From positions 135,491,277 to 135,555,276 of the forward strand of contig CATIUR010000005.1 of NCBI GenBank assembly GCA_949592205.1: DNA of 64,000 nt, read 5' to 3'. The position numbers and the translations under genes are program-made. This DNA comes from Helichrysum umbraculigerum (lineage: Eukaryota > Streptophyta > Magnoliopsida > Asterales > Asteraceae). Below, one piece after another: positions 1 through 10,716 of the stretch (position 1 is the first letter of the stretch; each line of letters opens with the position of its first letter). The notes under the pieces were generated by a model, which searched no databases, was not told where the DNA came from, and was given only the letters and a program-made list of their open reading frames with translations.

Positions 1-1877
1 TATACCGTTGCCATGAGGCTCATAATCGAAGCTTAACCCGTAAGTAATAATATGCTCCCGTGACATGCTCGTAACTGAGCAAGCATAAGTAACGAATGAT
101 AGTCGCCCGTTTATACATAACGGTTCGTGGTAGCGCTACTACCCCGGGCGGGGAGGGTCATTTCCCTAATGGATCCATTAACTAGTGTTCGCGCTTAGGT
201 CCATAACTAACGATATATGATGGAGAGACTTCTGTAAGTAATAAACAACTCATGCAATTCCGTTTGGTATAGTAAACAGTTTTAGTACTTGTGTTCAAGA
301 AAAGTAAGCAATGTATCTCACCCCGTATGTAAAACAGTAAACGCGGGGCTGTAAGACTCACCTGAGCCTTTGCAAGTTACGTTTGTACAAATAAACGAGT
401 AAATGATATCAGTCCGTAGGTTCTCCGAACCCGTAACCTTCAAATGCCTAAACACATGAGGTTATGTAAGTAGTTGTCTCGCAAGACCATCTAGGCTAGT
501 TGTCCACACAACTCGTTATGTCCAATGTTGGTTCGTATGTTTGTAATCGTTTGTTATTAGAAAACATGTTCGGCCCGTTGGTGACGGTTGATAATAGTCA
601 AGGTATTATCATTGTGTTTGGGGTGTTATACTTATAAATGTATTCCAAAGTGTTTTAGGAGTCGTATCGTATAAGTGTTTGAGGTTATACAAGTTTAACA
701 CTTGGTGTAAAATAGTTTAACAACTCTCTGTTTTTGGCGACACTTGGCTAGTGTCGCTACGTGCGACACTAGTTAGGCGACACTTAGTGAGTGTCGCTAG
801 ATTTTCGATTTTAAATTAATTGGCGACACTTGGTTAGTGTCGCTATAGGTGACACTTACGAATTTGGCGTCACTAAAGGAGTGTCGCTAAGATAAATCTG
901 GTTAAGTAGTTCAGCGACACTTGGGTAGTGTCGCTATGGGGGCGACACTTAGGCATAGCGACACTTAACTAGTGTCGCTAGTACTGTTTTTGGCACACTA
1001 GCGACACTTCCTACTGATCGCCGGATTTTGGGCCGAAAACGAGTTTTCCGGCCACCGTTCGGTCTAATACTTTTACCCAACCCATATATGGACATATTTA
1101 GCCTATATAAACCATAAACTAGTAAAAATGATAAAAAACGAGAGATGTCGGGATTTGTCGGAAACTTACAAAGTGTCGGATTGAAAATCCGAAAAGATGG
1201 AAAGGTAGATCGTGGAGAGGTGAACGTTTTCTTCCAAAGGAATGAGATGATTCGGGTGTGTTTAGTGGTAGTATTTTGCGAATTATGGTGGTGGTGATGG
1301 TTTGGTGTTTGAGAGGAAAAGAAGAGAGGAAAGAGAAGAGAGATGTGAGAAATGGGAGGGAAAAGAAAGAGGTTGGGGGTTTTGTGTGAAAGCCCCCATT
1401 TTTAGTCCGCGCTCCGTGCTCCGGGCAGTATTCGTTTTTCTCCGTCGTTTTATGTTAAATTATTTATTTTGCGCGTTAATTACTCATTTAAAAATAAGAG
1501 TTCCGATTAAATAATTTAATTGAATTATTTTGTCAAACCTTTTAAGTAAATTTGTTTATTCTTGTTTTTAAATTGCGCGTTAACTATTTTTAAATCGTGT
1601 AGACATTTATTTGTACGGTATAATACACACTTGAGATATTGTCAAAATAATACTCGAAATTAATCGCGTTATTGAACAAAAGATTTCACCAACGTCCGTA
1701 TTTTTGTGAATCGAATTACATTCGATTTAAAACTGTGTACGATTAATTCAAATCGCGTAACCGTATATATTCTCCAATATATAATTTGATACATTAATTA
1801 GCCTAACATGGAACTAATTACATGTATTTACAAAGAATTAGGCACTAATTACTAGTCCTAATTTGGCAGTTGTTACA
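1..1877 (-). mobile_element. Ty3/gypsy LTR, truncated by window edge
   Basis: This stretch is similar over its length to the complete LTR at 58265-60807 (same end GGCACTAATTACTAGTCC followed by TTTGGC and TGTTACA). The left end lies outside the window. The right end ...GTTGTTACA abuts Mutator transposase coding sequence directly, so this is either the 5' LTR of a minus-oriented element lying to the left or a solo LTR. The orientation is taken from the 58265 copy, whose polypurine tract lies to its right. It contains a palindrome array at 736-1010 and, on the minus strand, a pyrimidine-rich tract (about 1300-1400) that probably surrounds the transcription start. Confidence 0.85.
736..1010. repeat. 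Palindrome array in LTR (GCGACACT...AGTGTCGC)
   Basis: At least five units of GCGACACT, a 4-6 base spacer and AGTGTCGC follow each other with short gaps (for example at 738, 777, 822, 912 and 958). Each can fold into an 8-bp stem, and neighbouring units can also pair as AGTGTCGC...GCGACACT. Nothing coding is present. The related LTR at 58265-60807 has a longer, more varied version at the matching place. Confidence 0.85.
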
Positions 1878-2449
1878 TGAATGCTAGGACTTGCACTTGT
1901 AGAAAATGGGAGCTTACAGGGATGCCATGCAAACACGCAGTGGCTGCTGTGTGGGACATGGCCTTGAATGGGAATGAGGCGGGCATTCCAGAATCCTATG
2001 TGCATCGATGTTACTGGTTGACTACATGGAAAACAATGTACGGATTCAAGGTTGGGCCAGTGAATGGTATGCCTTTGTGGCCTAAATCTCCATCTCCCTT
2101 GACCATAGTGCCACCAAAGATTCGTGTACATGTTGGCAGACCTAAAAAGAATAGGAGACCAAGTGCAGAAGAGTTGAGTCAAAAAATGGTGAAAGGTGGT
2201 AAGTTATCTAGGGCTGGTGGAACCACAACATGTTCCAAGTGCAAAGAAAGAGGTCACAACTCCAGGGGATGCAAAGAAACTCCTCAATCAAATGCTGGAA
2301 GTAGCTCACAACCTGGTGCACAATCTGCTTCCCAACCTGCTTCACAGCCTGGTGGTAGTCGTGCAGGGAGAAAAAGACAATCAAAAGCCCCATCAAAGAC
2401 TGTTGTGAAGAAAAGAAACACATCTGGTAAAGGGAAAGCACCAATGTAG
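1878..2449 (+). pseudogene. Mutator-like (MuDR/MULE) transposase, C-terminal fragment
   Basis: The open frame read from 1877 gives 190 residues. It begins inside a SWIM zinc finger (C6-x-C8 ... C18-x-H20, around TGMPCKHA) and continues through the usual linker, with a CCHC zinc knuckle at C119, C122, H127 and C132 and a basic, Gln/Ser-rich tail ending in a stop at 2447. This order, SWIM finger then knuckle, is typical of the C-terminus of plant MULE transposases. The DDE catalytic part is missing because a gypsy LTR (1-1877) interrupts the gene exactly at 1877/1878. The apparent start codon shares its first base with the LTR and is not the native start. The native gene is therefore broken, although the remaining frame has no stop. 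Confidence 0.88.
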
Positions 2450-2918
2450 AAGATTAATGGATGTGATGTAGTTGTCATAGATGGTTAATGCATTTGGATA
2501 TTGCTTATTTTGGTAATTTGTTTAGTTGACTTGTAGTGGTTGTTTGTTTGGTGGTCTGTTTTGGTAACATGCATTGTTGCATAAACTTGTGTTGTGTTTT
2601 GGTAATATTTCCTAGTTGACATGTATGTTAAACTTGTAGAACTTGTGGTGGTTTTAATGTAGCTTGCAGTAGTGCAGTAGTTAATGCCTACTTTTATCTA
2701 TATTTTTCAACCTTTTTCATTTGCATTTACACACCATCTACCAACTCAGATTTGCTGCATTGTGTATTGAATGATTTAGTAGCTCAATAACATACCATCT
2801 AACAAAATAGGTGGTTGCAATAACTTTCTCCACCAAATTCACCAATACATTCATAACATAAGTCAGATACATTAAAGCGTTTCAGATACAACAGTCATCA
2901 CTCTTGAACACACTTGAA

Positions 2919-3373
2919 TCAGACAAAAAAGTAAACAACAATTAAGGCCCAGGTTAGTGCTAATGCTACTTTGTATCTTCTTGCTTCAGCTTCATGTTTT
3001 CTAACATCATCTTGAAGATCATTCATCATTCTCAGCAATCCAGGTATAACATCGACATCCCTTTGACCAATGTCACACCAGTCAATAAAGCCACAATTTG
3101 CACCCTAGCAAAATCACAAAAAAAAACCAATTAACCGATTTTGCTTCTAATGGAAACAAATTATGAACGTGATGGAATCAGTTTATGAACGTGATGGAAT
3201 CAATTTTGATATCAATTAAGTAATCGATTTCGATTTTTACAAAAACTCATACCAATTGCAATTGAGAAAGAACTTACCTTTCTGTTGCAGCAATAGTATC
3301 GACGTCCTGGGTTCATGGAGGAACGAGATATGCGAATTGTTGAACCCGCACCACATTTATCACAATAAACCAT
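2919..3373 (-). CDS. GRF-type zinc finger protein, two exons
   Basis: A spliced minus-strand gene: exon 1 is 3373-3278 (96 nt, 32 codons), with donor AAG|GTAAGT; the intron runs 3277-3105 with acceptor CTAG; exon 2 is 3104-2919, ending in TGA. Together they encode 93 residues with no frameshift. Residues 4-45 hold the GRF zinc finger pattern: C4-x2-C7, an NPGRRYYCC block around residue 21, and ANCGFIDW just after the splice. A short basic/acidic coiled stretch (NDLQDDVRKHEAEARRYK) and a C-terminal hydrophobic segment ending in VVYFFV follow. In plants small GRF proteins with a C-terminal coiled coil and membrane tail are abundant and functionally uncharacterised; GRF fingers bind nucleic acid in other proteins. 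The gene is convergent with the Mutator transposase remnant and lies inside the apparent element end, so it may be element-borne. Expression cannot be judged. Confidence 0.8.
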
Positions 3374-3489
3374 TAGTCGATTTAGGGTTTTTCGAATTCA
3401 AGAACTACGGCATCCAAAATATGAACGTGTGTGTTTATAATGAGGGAAGAAAGGGATAAAAGAGAAAGGGGATATGGGAAAAGACGAAA

Positions 3490-3667
3490 ATACCCTCACG
3501 TGCAACTCACGTGTTATAACTTAACGACAAAAATTAGACGGGATTAGACGGAGGTATCAATTACGAGCATTTTGAAAGTTATTGTATCGATTAAGGGGAA
3601 AAAAAAGTTTGGGTATGAACGGTGAAAATGTGTGTAAAGTACAGGTACGGTTTATGGAATTTTCTCT
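3490..3667. repeat. Probable right terminal region of the Mutator-like element
   Basis: The sequence after the GRF gene (CACGTG-containing, then ...TACGGTTTATGGAATTTTCTC) looks like the terminal inverted repeat of plant MULEs. The partner terminus would lie beyond the LTR outside the window, so neither the inverted repeat nor the 9-bp target duplication can be verified here. Confidence 0.45.
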
Positions 3668-4642
3668 AGTCCAAATAAAATAGACTTTTATGTGGCTAGA
3701 TGTTTTTTTTAGAGAACAACAATAATTTATATATAGATGTATGATATTAAGTGATGAAGGAAATATGTCTTCTGTATTAGGTTCAATTGGATGACATATT
3801 TGTGTTTATAGATCATTTGCACACTAATATATATTATAATAACAGCTTCAATAGAATGACCTTGTGCGCTGGCACATACATCATATGCCGATATCCTACA
3901 TTGCACATATGCACATACACCCCAAACTGAAGCAAATATTGTCAAAGGCAAAACACTGGATATGAGTTGTACTGTTCATATTCAAGCAGATCTTATGAAA
4001 ACAATTATGTCTGTCGTTCACATATGAACACCCAATGATTAAAGATTATTTACATACGAGTTTACATGTGATAAATACCTTATGTTCACATATGTACAGT
4101 GTGCACACTTCAAGTTTTGTTTTGTTGTTTCATCATTCGTAAAATGTGAAATTTTTATCCGTTAACCAAAATGAACATGGTGGTGATTTTGAATAAAAAG
4201 AGGTTATAAAATTCTATCCGTAGTAATTGCCAGGAGATGAAACAGTCAACCAAGAAATATGACAGATAAACTGAGAGTTTCAAGATAATTGAAAGAGACC
4301 ATATTACCCTTTTAGTGATTTTATTATGTAGAGCAACTACTATTTACATTTGTACCACTAAATTTATGTACGTTGATCTCACCATCAAATGGGTTCTTTT
4401 AGTTCTCAATTTTGAGTGTTTCTTATTTGAACCTTCCCATATATATATTTGTAGGTGAAGTATGAATATTGAAGATGAATTTCTAATCCTGCTTATTATT
4501 GACATAAGTCAATCATTATATTGAAGATGAATTTTTAATCCTGATTATTATTGACATAACTCAATCATCAGTGATAGGGTTGGGACGATAGACCTATTGG
4601 TATATGAGACGGAGAAACTTATCAAGAGGAATAAAAAGGATA
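3668..4642. other. Intergenic, no gene seen
   Basis: AT-rich sequence with no convincing frame. A near-duplicated 35-base stretch (ATTGAAGATGAATTT-TAATCCTG-TTATTATTGACATAA) occurs at about 4469 and 4522. Confidence 0.5.
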
Positions 4643-5032
4643 AGAGATCTCGGTTCAACATTATACGGACATGCGTACCCACAAGAATTATTAGTTGGAT
4701 CGAACACACAATGTTATGAGCTAATGCGTCTCTAGCGTGATACATATATTCTTTTATGCAACCATTTTAAACAAAAAAATTGGTTGCATTATAGTGAACA
4801 TATAAGTGTCGAAGAGAAGACTGCAATGTTCTTGACGGTTCTTGCACAAAATGATCGGTGTAGAGCGGCAAAATATCGATTTCAACACTCATTACGAACG
4901 GTACATATATGTTTTCATGAAGTTCTATAAGGAAAGATGCAATTTGCCCTAGAAATCATAGGGCCGACATCCCTCGATGACCCAAATATTTCATATCGAC
5001 AAAGATATTTGAAAGAAATGTTTCCGAATTGA
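4643..5032 (+). pseudogene. PIF/Harbinger transposase (ALP1-like) fossil, N-terminal part
   Basis: One frame (codons in phase with 4805) reads through motifs of the N-terminal domain of plant Harbinger-type nucleases: a GHAYPQELL segment near 4667, CYELMRL at about 4712, CNHFKQKNWL, ISVEEKTAMFL at about 4802, then KYRFQHSLRTVH and a leucine-rich end. The frame is broken by TAG near 4733 and TAA near 4922 and stops with TGA at 5030. The DDE catalytic half is not visible downstream. This is a dead fragment; it may be a transposon relic or a relic of a domesticated ALP1-like gene. Assignment rests on recognised motif order, not on a search. Confidence 0.7.
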
Positions 5033-5383
5033 GTAACTTGAATATGAACTGAGGATTTTTTTTTGGGTAGTATGTTTGTCTAGTGAAGTCACTAGTTGAC
5101 TTTAACTACTTGTATCGTGTATTTTTGGGTAATATGGTTGTTTTGAGGAGCCACTGATTAACTTAAATCGAATGATTGGTCTGTTGGGTTTGTGAATTTG
5201 ATTATATTTATGGAAGTTATTGTATCGTTATTCAAATTGAAACAAATGTAAGCATTTATTAATTACTTGGATCATCAGTCAGCATATAATAACAAAGAAT
5301 TTAATTATTTTGCATCGTAAAGTTAAACACAATTCATTCCGCATAAAAAGTAAACAGCTACAAGTATATACTTTCTATACTTA
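5033..5383. other. Intergenic, no gene seen
   Basis: AT-rich sequence between the Harbinger fossil and a MITE; no coding or structural signal recognised. Confidence 0.5.
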
Positions 5384-5763
5384 GGGTATGTTTGGTAACC
5401 TAGTTTATGAAAGCTTATTGGAGCTTAAACTTATTTTTTTTACAAGCTTAAGCTACAAGCTTTGTTTGGTAGAAAAATTCTTGGTAGCTTATTGAAAAAA
5501 TAAGCTCTGGAAAAAAAACTAATGGAAGTAGCTTTTAAAAATAAGCTACAAGCTTATTAAAGTAGAAATTACATATATACCCTTTATATCATTATTTATT
5601 ATATATTTTTTGTCCTTTAATGTCAATTTATATTGATAAGCTCCAGCTAGTTTTACCAAATACTTGTAAATACATAAGCTCCAGCTTCTAACTTATAATG
5701 TAAGCTCCAACTACCAGCTATAAGCTTCAGTTCCAACTACAAGCTAGTTTTGCCAAACACACC
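5384..5763. mobile_element. MITE with GGTRTGTTTGG terminal inverted repeats
   Basis: The left end GGGTATGTTTGGTAA and the right end TTGCCAAACACACC are inverted repeats, and the interior is made of repeated AGCTTATAAGCT-like blocks (AAGCTTA, TAAGCTCC) able to fold extensively. Non-coding, 380 bp. The target duplication is not clear; by termini it resembles hAT-type MITEs. Confidence 0.7.
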
Positions 5764-5840
5764 ATTAGTGCATATAGGAGGTCATTATCCATTATGCTAT
5801 CCATATAAGATTTTTGTGAAAAAGAGTAAACATGTCCTAA

Positions 5841-6411
5841 GAGCATCTCCGATGTATACACTATTTTAGTGTAGCAAATTGCACTATTTTAGTGTAAAAA
5901 GAGAATCTTTTAAGAATATGCTTGCACTAAAAAAACTTGTTTCAATGTGTTGGACTAAATCTGTACACTAAATCTTTTTTGACTGATTTAGAATACACAA
6001 TTCAACAATATAATACTAAATTTTTATATATAACTATTAAATTATTATAAAAGATACAATAACAATCATTATATTGAAAATTTTCAAGAAAATAAATGAA
6101 AATTTTATAAAAATTACAAAGTTTTTCTGATATATATAATAGCAAACATTATATTTACTAATTTTAGAACTATTAAACGCAAATATATATTTAATACATC
6201 ATATTAATACATTTTAAATATTTTAAATATTATTATATAATGTGAATAGTGTTTAGTGCAGAGTTTAGTGCATCACTAAATTTGGTGCTGCACTAAACAC
6301 TATTTGTCATTGCACTATAATAGTGCAGTGTTTAGTGCTAACATTGAAGTGACTTTTTTACACTTTTGCACTATTTAAAAGGTACGTTTAGCGTAAACAT
6401 TGAAGATGCTC
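5841..6411. mobile_element. Tourist-like (PIF/Harbinger) MITE
   Basis: The ends GAGCATCTCCGATGT and ACATTGAAGATGCTC are inverted repeats, flanked on both sides by the trinucleotide TAA (5838-5840 and 6412-6414), the duplication expected of PIF/Harbinger. The interior is strongly AT-rich and has repeated CACTATTTTAGTG and TTTAGTGCA blocks near both ends. It is 571 bp and non-coding. Confidence 0.85.
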
Positions 6412-6528
6412 TAAGGTTAATATACATAGGTCTATATGATTAAACATATATACCATTACTTTGTAAGGAGTACATTTAATTCTGATGGAAATCATTTATA
6501 GAGGTTCAAATGAGTACAACAACATTAT

Positions 6529-7025
6529 GTGAGAATGAGAGAACTAATAAGAATGTGTCATGTGTTATAAAACTCACTTTCCCCTACGTTTTTAAAAATT
6601 AAATATATCACAAACGGTAAGTCAAAAAATCATAAAAATTGCACCATAAAAATCAGCATTTTTTTCTCTTCGATTAGAGATGTGACAAGGTATACTTTCG
6701 ACAAATTTTTTTTTTCCATTTTTCGGTGGGTTTTGAAAACGAGTAACACATATAATACCAGCGGGTAACACATGTGATACAACGAGTAACACATGTGTTA
6801 CCAGCGAGTAACACATGTGTTACCACAATTTATAAAATCGAAACAAATGTCCTCGAGAGTATACCTTGTGAGATGACAAATCGAAGAGAAAAAAATGTTT
6901 ATGTTTATGGTGCAATTTTATAATTTTTCAATGAGCCATTCTTGAGATATCTAATTTTTAAAAATATGAGGGGAAATGAGTTTTATGACACGTGTCACAT
7001 TCTTATTGGTTCTCTTTATTCTCAC
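6529..7025. mobile_element. Foldback element with long inverted arms
   Basis: The left arm, beginning TGTGAGAATGAGAGAAC, and the right arm, ending CTCTTTATTCTCACA, are inverted copies over about 180 bases each, including the shared blocks AATAAGAATGTG, TTGCACCATAAA and GGTATAC. The loop holds a short tandem repeat at 6741-6826. No target duplication was found. A MULE-type or foldback MITE is likely. Confidence 0.75.
6741..6826. repeat. Tandem palindromic repeat in foldback loop
   Basis: Four successive units of about 21 bases, GAGTAACACATGTGTTACCA with variants; each contains the palindrome GTAACACATGTGTTAC. Confidence 0.8.
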
Positions 7026-7521
7026 AAAAATTTCCATTACATATACTTCAAAACTAATGATAAAATGAATAAAATAACTACAAAAATAAATTCCCACAAG
7101 ATACCCTTTGTTCCAAAGCAGCTTTGCTTCGAAACACCTGATCATTGCGGAATTTGGATCGCCGTGGAGTGTTTTAAAGCTGCTGTGAAAGATTGCCAAG
7201 TCATTAAGGATTTGCATCGTTGCCAGGTTGATGCGGAGTCTTTGTGTACGTGACAAGATGGTCTAACTTCGGTATTTTCCTTTGTATTTTTGAGTAATAA
7301 AGTATCTTTTATCTCTAACCAACAAATTTATTCGACTCCTGTGTTATTACTTGCCGGCCGAATTTATTCCTTTATTTTGTCTTTTATTGCTATTTGTCTT
7401 TAAAAGCATCCAAAAAATCACTTTTGAAGGAAAATATAATACATCAACTATGTGTTAAAAGCAGTTTTAACTAACGTTAACCATTTTGTTCGTATGTAAA
7501 AAGTTTCAGGCTATTCACGCA
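7026..7521. other. Intergenic, unresolved possible coding fossil
   Basis: Frames on both strands across about 7080-7256 are open for about 60 codons (minus strand: FEAKLLWNKGY preceded by HGDPNSAMI). I do not recognise a family, and overlapping open frames on both strands argue against a real gene. The rest is AT-rich. Confidence 0.3.
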
Positions 7522-7530
7522 TTAGTAAAT

Positions 7531-7665
7531 GGGTATTGATCCTTACACCACTACTTTTTAATATCCATACACCACTTTTAAGCTTTACAGTGCTGTACAG
7601 TACAAGACTATAAAACATATTTGGTGGTGTATGGATAAAAAGTAGTGGTGTAAGGATCACTCCCC
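7531..7665. mobile_element. 135-bp near-perfect hairpin MITE with 9-bp duplication
   Basis: The element starts GGGTATTGATCCTTACACC and ends GGTGTAAGGATCACTCCCC; nearly the whole length forms a hairpin (ACCACTACTTTTT pairs with AAAAAGTAGTGGT). It is flanked by the perfect 9-bp repeat TTAGTAAAT at 7522-7530 and 7666-7674, the duplication length of Mutator-type transposition. A sister copy lies at 32029-32161. Confidence 0.9.
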
Positions 7666-7674
7666 TTAGTAAAT

Positions 7675-8660
7675 GTACTTTTAAGTACTTTTATAGTTTT
7701 TGACTTTTCTATTTTTGTTTGTTTCTCATTTGAACATATATTAATGTTCAAATATGCATGAAGTTAATCACATGTAAACAAACGTGTATTCGTATGATTC
7801 TCATGAGTTCTCAGTTTTTCAGTTATTCTCGTTTGAGCCTTCCTTTATGCATTGTTTACTCGCAACTCTTAATCATATAACTTACTATATAGGTTAGAAG
7901 TTACCATTTTGAGATGTTTTTCTTCTTTCTATTTCAAAAGTAAAACATATGATGTACATAGTTGGTTCTTAAGTTTGACAATGTTAGTGAATTCTATATA
8001 ATAAATTAATAACCATATCGACCTTTAAAACACTACATAAGTTGAGGTCAAATTGAAAATAAAGATAGCTGAAATGTGTATTTAGCAAGGGCTTATAATG
8101 ATTTTTAATTTTTATAAGTCCTAACTATAAGTTTTATTTTGCAACACAATAAAAATATGGATTGTTGAGAAAATAAACATTTAGAAGCCCTTGAATGGGA
8201 AACTTTTTGAAGTAGATTTTGAATAGAATCTCCAACCACAAGTTCTAGCCACATCTCCAAACACACTCAGATGCCGATAGAAATTGTATTGATCACGAAA
8301 GCTGGGTAAATTTATTGATAATTATTGAGCATTACGATCGATTTCCGTAAGTTTTTCATTTGTCTTCTACTTTTTATTGTTATCGTCGTTTAGTTGCCAG
8401 TAATATTGTTGGTTTTAATTTTGGCTTATACTCCGTAGTGTTTGTTTGTTCATAACTTATGACAAGATTGTATTTTTTGTCGTTATTAATAATGGACTCT
8501 TAACACAAAGGTAAAATGAAGATGATTTGTAAGTGTGTCGATTTTGCAAAACGCACATTAGTAGTAGGAGAGGAGAGGTGTTTGTCAAAATAAAGGGCTC
8601 TTTTATTTATTTGGGTTTAGTGCAGGAAAATGCATTTAACTTTTGTAATAGCTCAAATTT
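7675..8660. other. Intergenic, no gene seen
   Basis: AT-rich sequence. A short open frame at 8533-8718 runs into the next MITE and shows no known motif. Confidence 0.5.
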
Positions 8661-8860
8661 GTTTTGGTCTGTTGTGTGTATCAACCTTCACTTTTGGTCT
8701 ACTGTGTGTATCCAATAATTAATTTGATAACTTGGCAACCGTATAATGCGCCACATCATCTTACATGTCATTGACTCATCATAAAAAATGGGTGTCACTT
8801 CAGTCGCATACACACAATAGATCAGAATTGAAAGGTTGATATACATAATAGACCAAAACG
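8661..8860. mobile_element. 200-bp MITE, TIR GTTTTGGTCT
   Basis: Inverted repeats GTTTTGGTCTGTTGTGTGTA and its partner ending AATAGACCAAAAC delimit a 200-bp non-coding hairpin-capable sequence. An internal second TTTTGGTCTACTGTGTGTA pairs with TACACACAATAGATCAG. No clear target duplication. Confidence 0.7.
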
Positions 8861-9460
8861 AAGAAGAGTATGATTGGACTAAATTTAAGTACAATCCCTA
8901 TTTATTTTTATCTATATATATGTTTTTTGGTTTGAATATTTGGTTAAAGCTGAGGATCGCCTACGTACTTATGTTTTTGTTCCAAGGTCACCAACGAACC
9001 AGTTTCATCACAAAGGTTAACAACGTACTTGATAGTTTTGTGTTTATGTCACCAACAAAATGTTTTTTTACCAGCCATAATCTAAGAAGCATGATGTGTC
9101 ATTGCCATGTCAATCCATTAGGATGACATGACAGACATGTAATTCATTTCGTCCAGCTAGATTTTATTAATTCCTTTTAATTTTGTATTCAACAAAACAT
9201 ACAAAATATAAACTTGATGAATCGCCTGAAAGGACACGCCGACGGTGGATAATGTGGTGAGATGAGTTCAGCACATTCAAGATTTCATAATACACACAAA
9301 GAAAAATATAAACTTGATGATGAAATATGTGAAATTGTGATCAGTTATGGGGAACATTGACAAGTTTCTCCACTCAATTTCCATTTACAACCCGCACCAG
9401 CCTTACATTCATCGACAATAGTGACAAAATCAACAATAATTACAACAAATTACTCTATTA

Positions 9461-9733
9461 CTTCCCCTATCCCAATATTATAGTGCATGTTTTCATTTTT
9501 GAACGTTCCAAATTAATTGTTCACTTTCAAAAATAGATAGTGAAATTTGGTCGTGATTACTATATTACCCTTAATTGAAGTTATTATTACACACTTTTCA
9601 CAAAGCAGTAATTAATTAGTTATGGGTAAAATTGTCATTTTGCAAAAAGTAAGAAAGAGAAAGTAGTAATGATTATGTTTTTATTGAACTACGTATTTTT
9701 TATCGGGTGACAATAATTTTGGGATGGAGGGAG
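9461..9733. mobile_element. Stowaway (Tc1/mariner) MITE
   Basis: The ends CTTCCCCTATCCCAATATTA and TAATTTTGGGATGGAGGGAG are the classic CTCCCTCCRTCCC termini in inverted form, flanked by TA dinucleotides at 9459-9460 and 9734-9735. 273 bp, non-coding. Confidence 0.85.
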
Positions 9734-9769
9734 TATTATCTTAATTATAATTTCAATCCATTTCTAAAA

Positions 9770-10132
9770 GGGTTAATAATGGTTTAATCCTCAAAGTTTC
9801 ACTTTTTTTTTTTTTTTCGTATTAACCACTAATGTTTTTTTCTTATGATTTAACCCTATAATTTTGCGTTGACTTATTGATTTAACCATTCAACAGGTTA
9901 AACCATTAAATTTTTCAAAGTTAGATGATTAAACTAGAAAAACCTTAAAGGGCGAAATCACTATAAAAGTTAAATTTTAGGTATTAAACCATCAAATTTT
10001 TGAGGTATAATAAAACTTTAGGCTTAAACTATAAATTTTTTAAAATTTAGAGGGTTAAATCATTAGAAAAAAAACTTGAGTGGTTAAAACGAAAAAAATG
10101 TAACACTTTGAGGATTAAACCATTATTAACCC
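9770..10132. mobile_element. MITE with 30-bp TIR and 9-bp duplication
   Basis: The termini GGGTTAATAATGGTTTAATC... and ...GATTAAACCATTATTAACCC are perfect inverted repeats for about 25 bases and continue imperfectly. The flanks TTTCTAAAA (9761-9769) and TTCCTAAAA (10133-10141) differ at one base, a 9-bp Mutator-type duplication. The interior contains many TTAAACCAT/ATGGTTTAA blocks. It is inserted at the 3' edge of the gene fragment at 10142-10361. Confidence 0.85.
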
Positions 10133-10141
10133 TTCCTAAAA

Positions 10142-10361
10142 CCTCATTTAATTCAAAACTCCGACCCGACCAAGCGTCTGAAACCCGGTCCATGGCCTCA
10201 GGGTTAAGTGATTCCGGCGAAGCAGGTGGTGGTTGTTGATTGTAGGTATACATTTGTTGCGGTGGTTGTTGAAATTGTTGTTGTCGTGAACTGGTGTTGG
10301 TGATTATTGATTCATTATTTTGGTACCGTGGATCCAAGGCCATGGGTGCTGCTGGTTGCAT
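10142..10361 (-). pseudogene. Captured 5' gene fragment, Gln/Pro-rich, unknown family
   Basis: A minus-strand frame starting ATG at 10361 is rich in Gln, Pro, Asn and Ser (QQQFQQPPQQ, NQQPPPASPE) and, ignoring the MITE into which it runs at 10132, has no stop over about 73 codons. Codon use looks host-like (CAG/CAA mixed, GCC/GCT) against very AT-rich surroundings, and an AT-rich leader precedes the start. It sits between the inverted arms of the composite element at 8942-11455, so a captured exon of a host gene is the simplest reading. I do not recognise the gene; such low-complexity N-termini occur in RNA-binding and transcription proteins. Confidence 0.5.
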
Positions 10362-10716
10362 TAGGAAACCCTATAAACTGAGACAGATAGAGATTGGGTT
10401 TGATAAGATGATGATGTTGTTATTGTTTATAATGTTGTATTCTTATTTTTTATTTATAAAATGAAAATTATGTTTATTTGCTTGATGATAGCGACGATAA
10501 CGATGATGTTGTTTTGCTGCTATTGATGATGAAAGGGCTGATAAGGAATAGGGATGATAATGTTTTTATTTTTATTTTTTTGTTTATTAAAAAATTATTA
10601 AAAGAGACTAAAAAAATCTAGCTGGGCTAAATGAATTACATGTTTGCCATGTCATCCAAATGCATTGACATGGCAGTGACACATCATGCTTCTTAAATTA
10701 CGGATGGTAAAAAAAC

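Noticed and set aside
6942..7256. About 100-codon frames on both strands
   Set aside because: They overlap the foldback arm, are open on both strands and match no family I recognise; too weak to call a gene.
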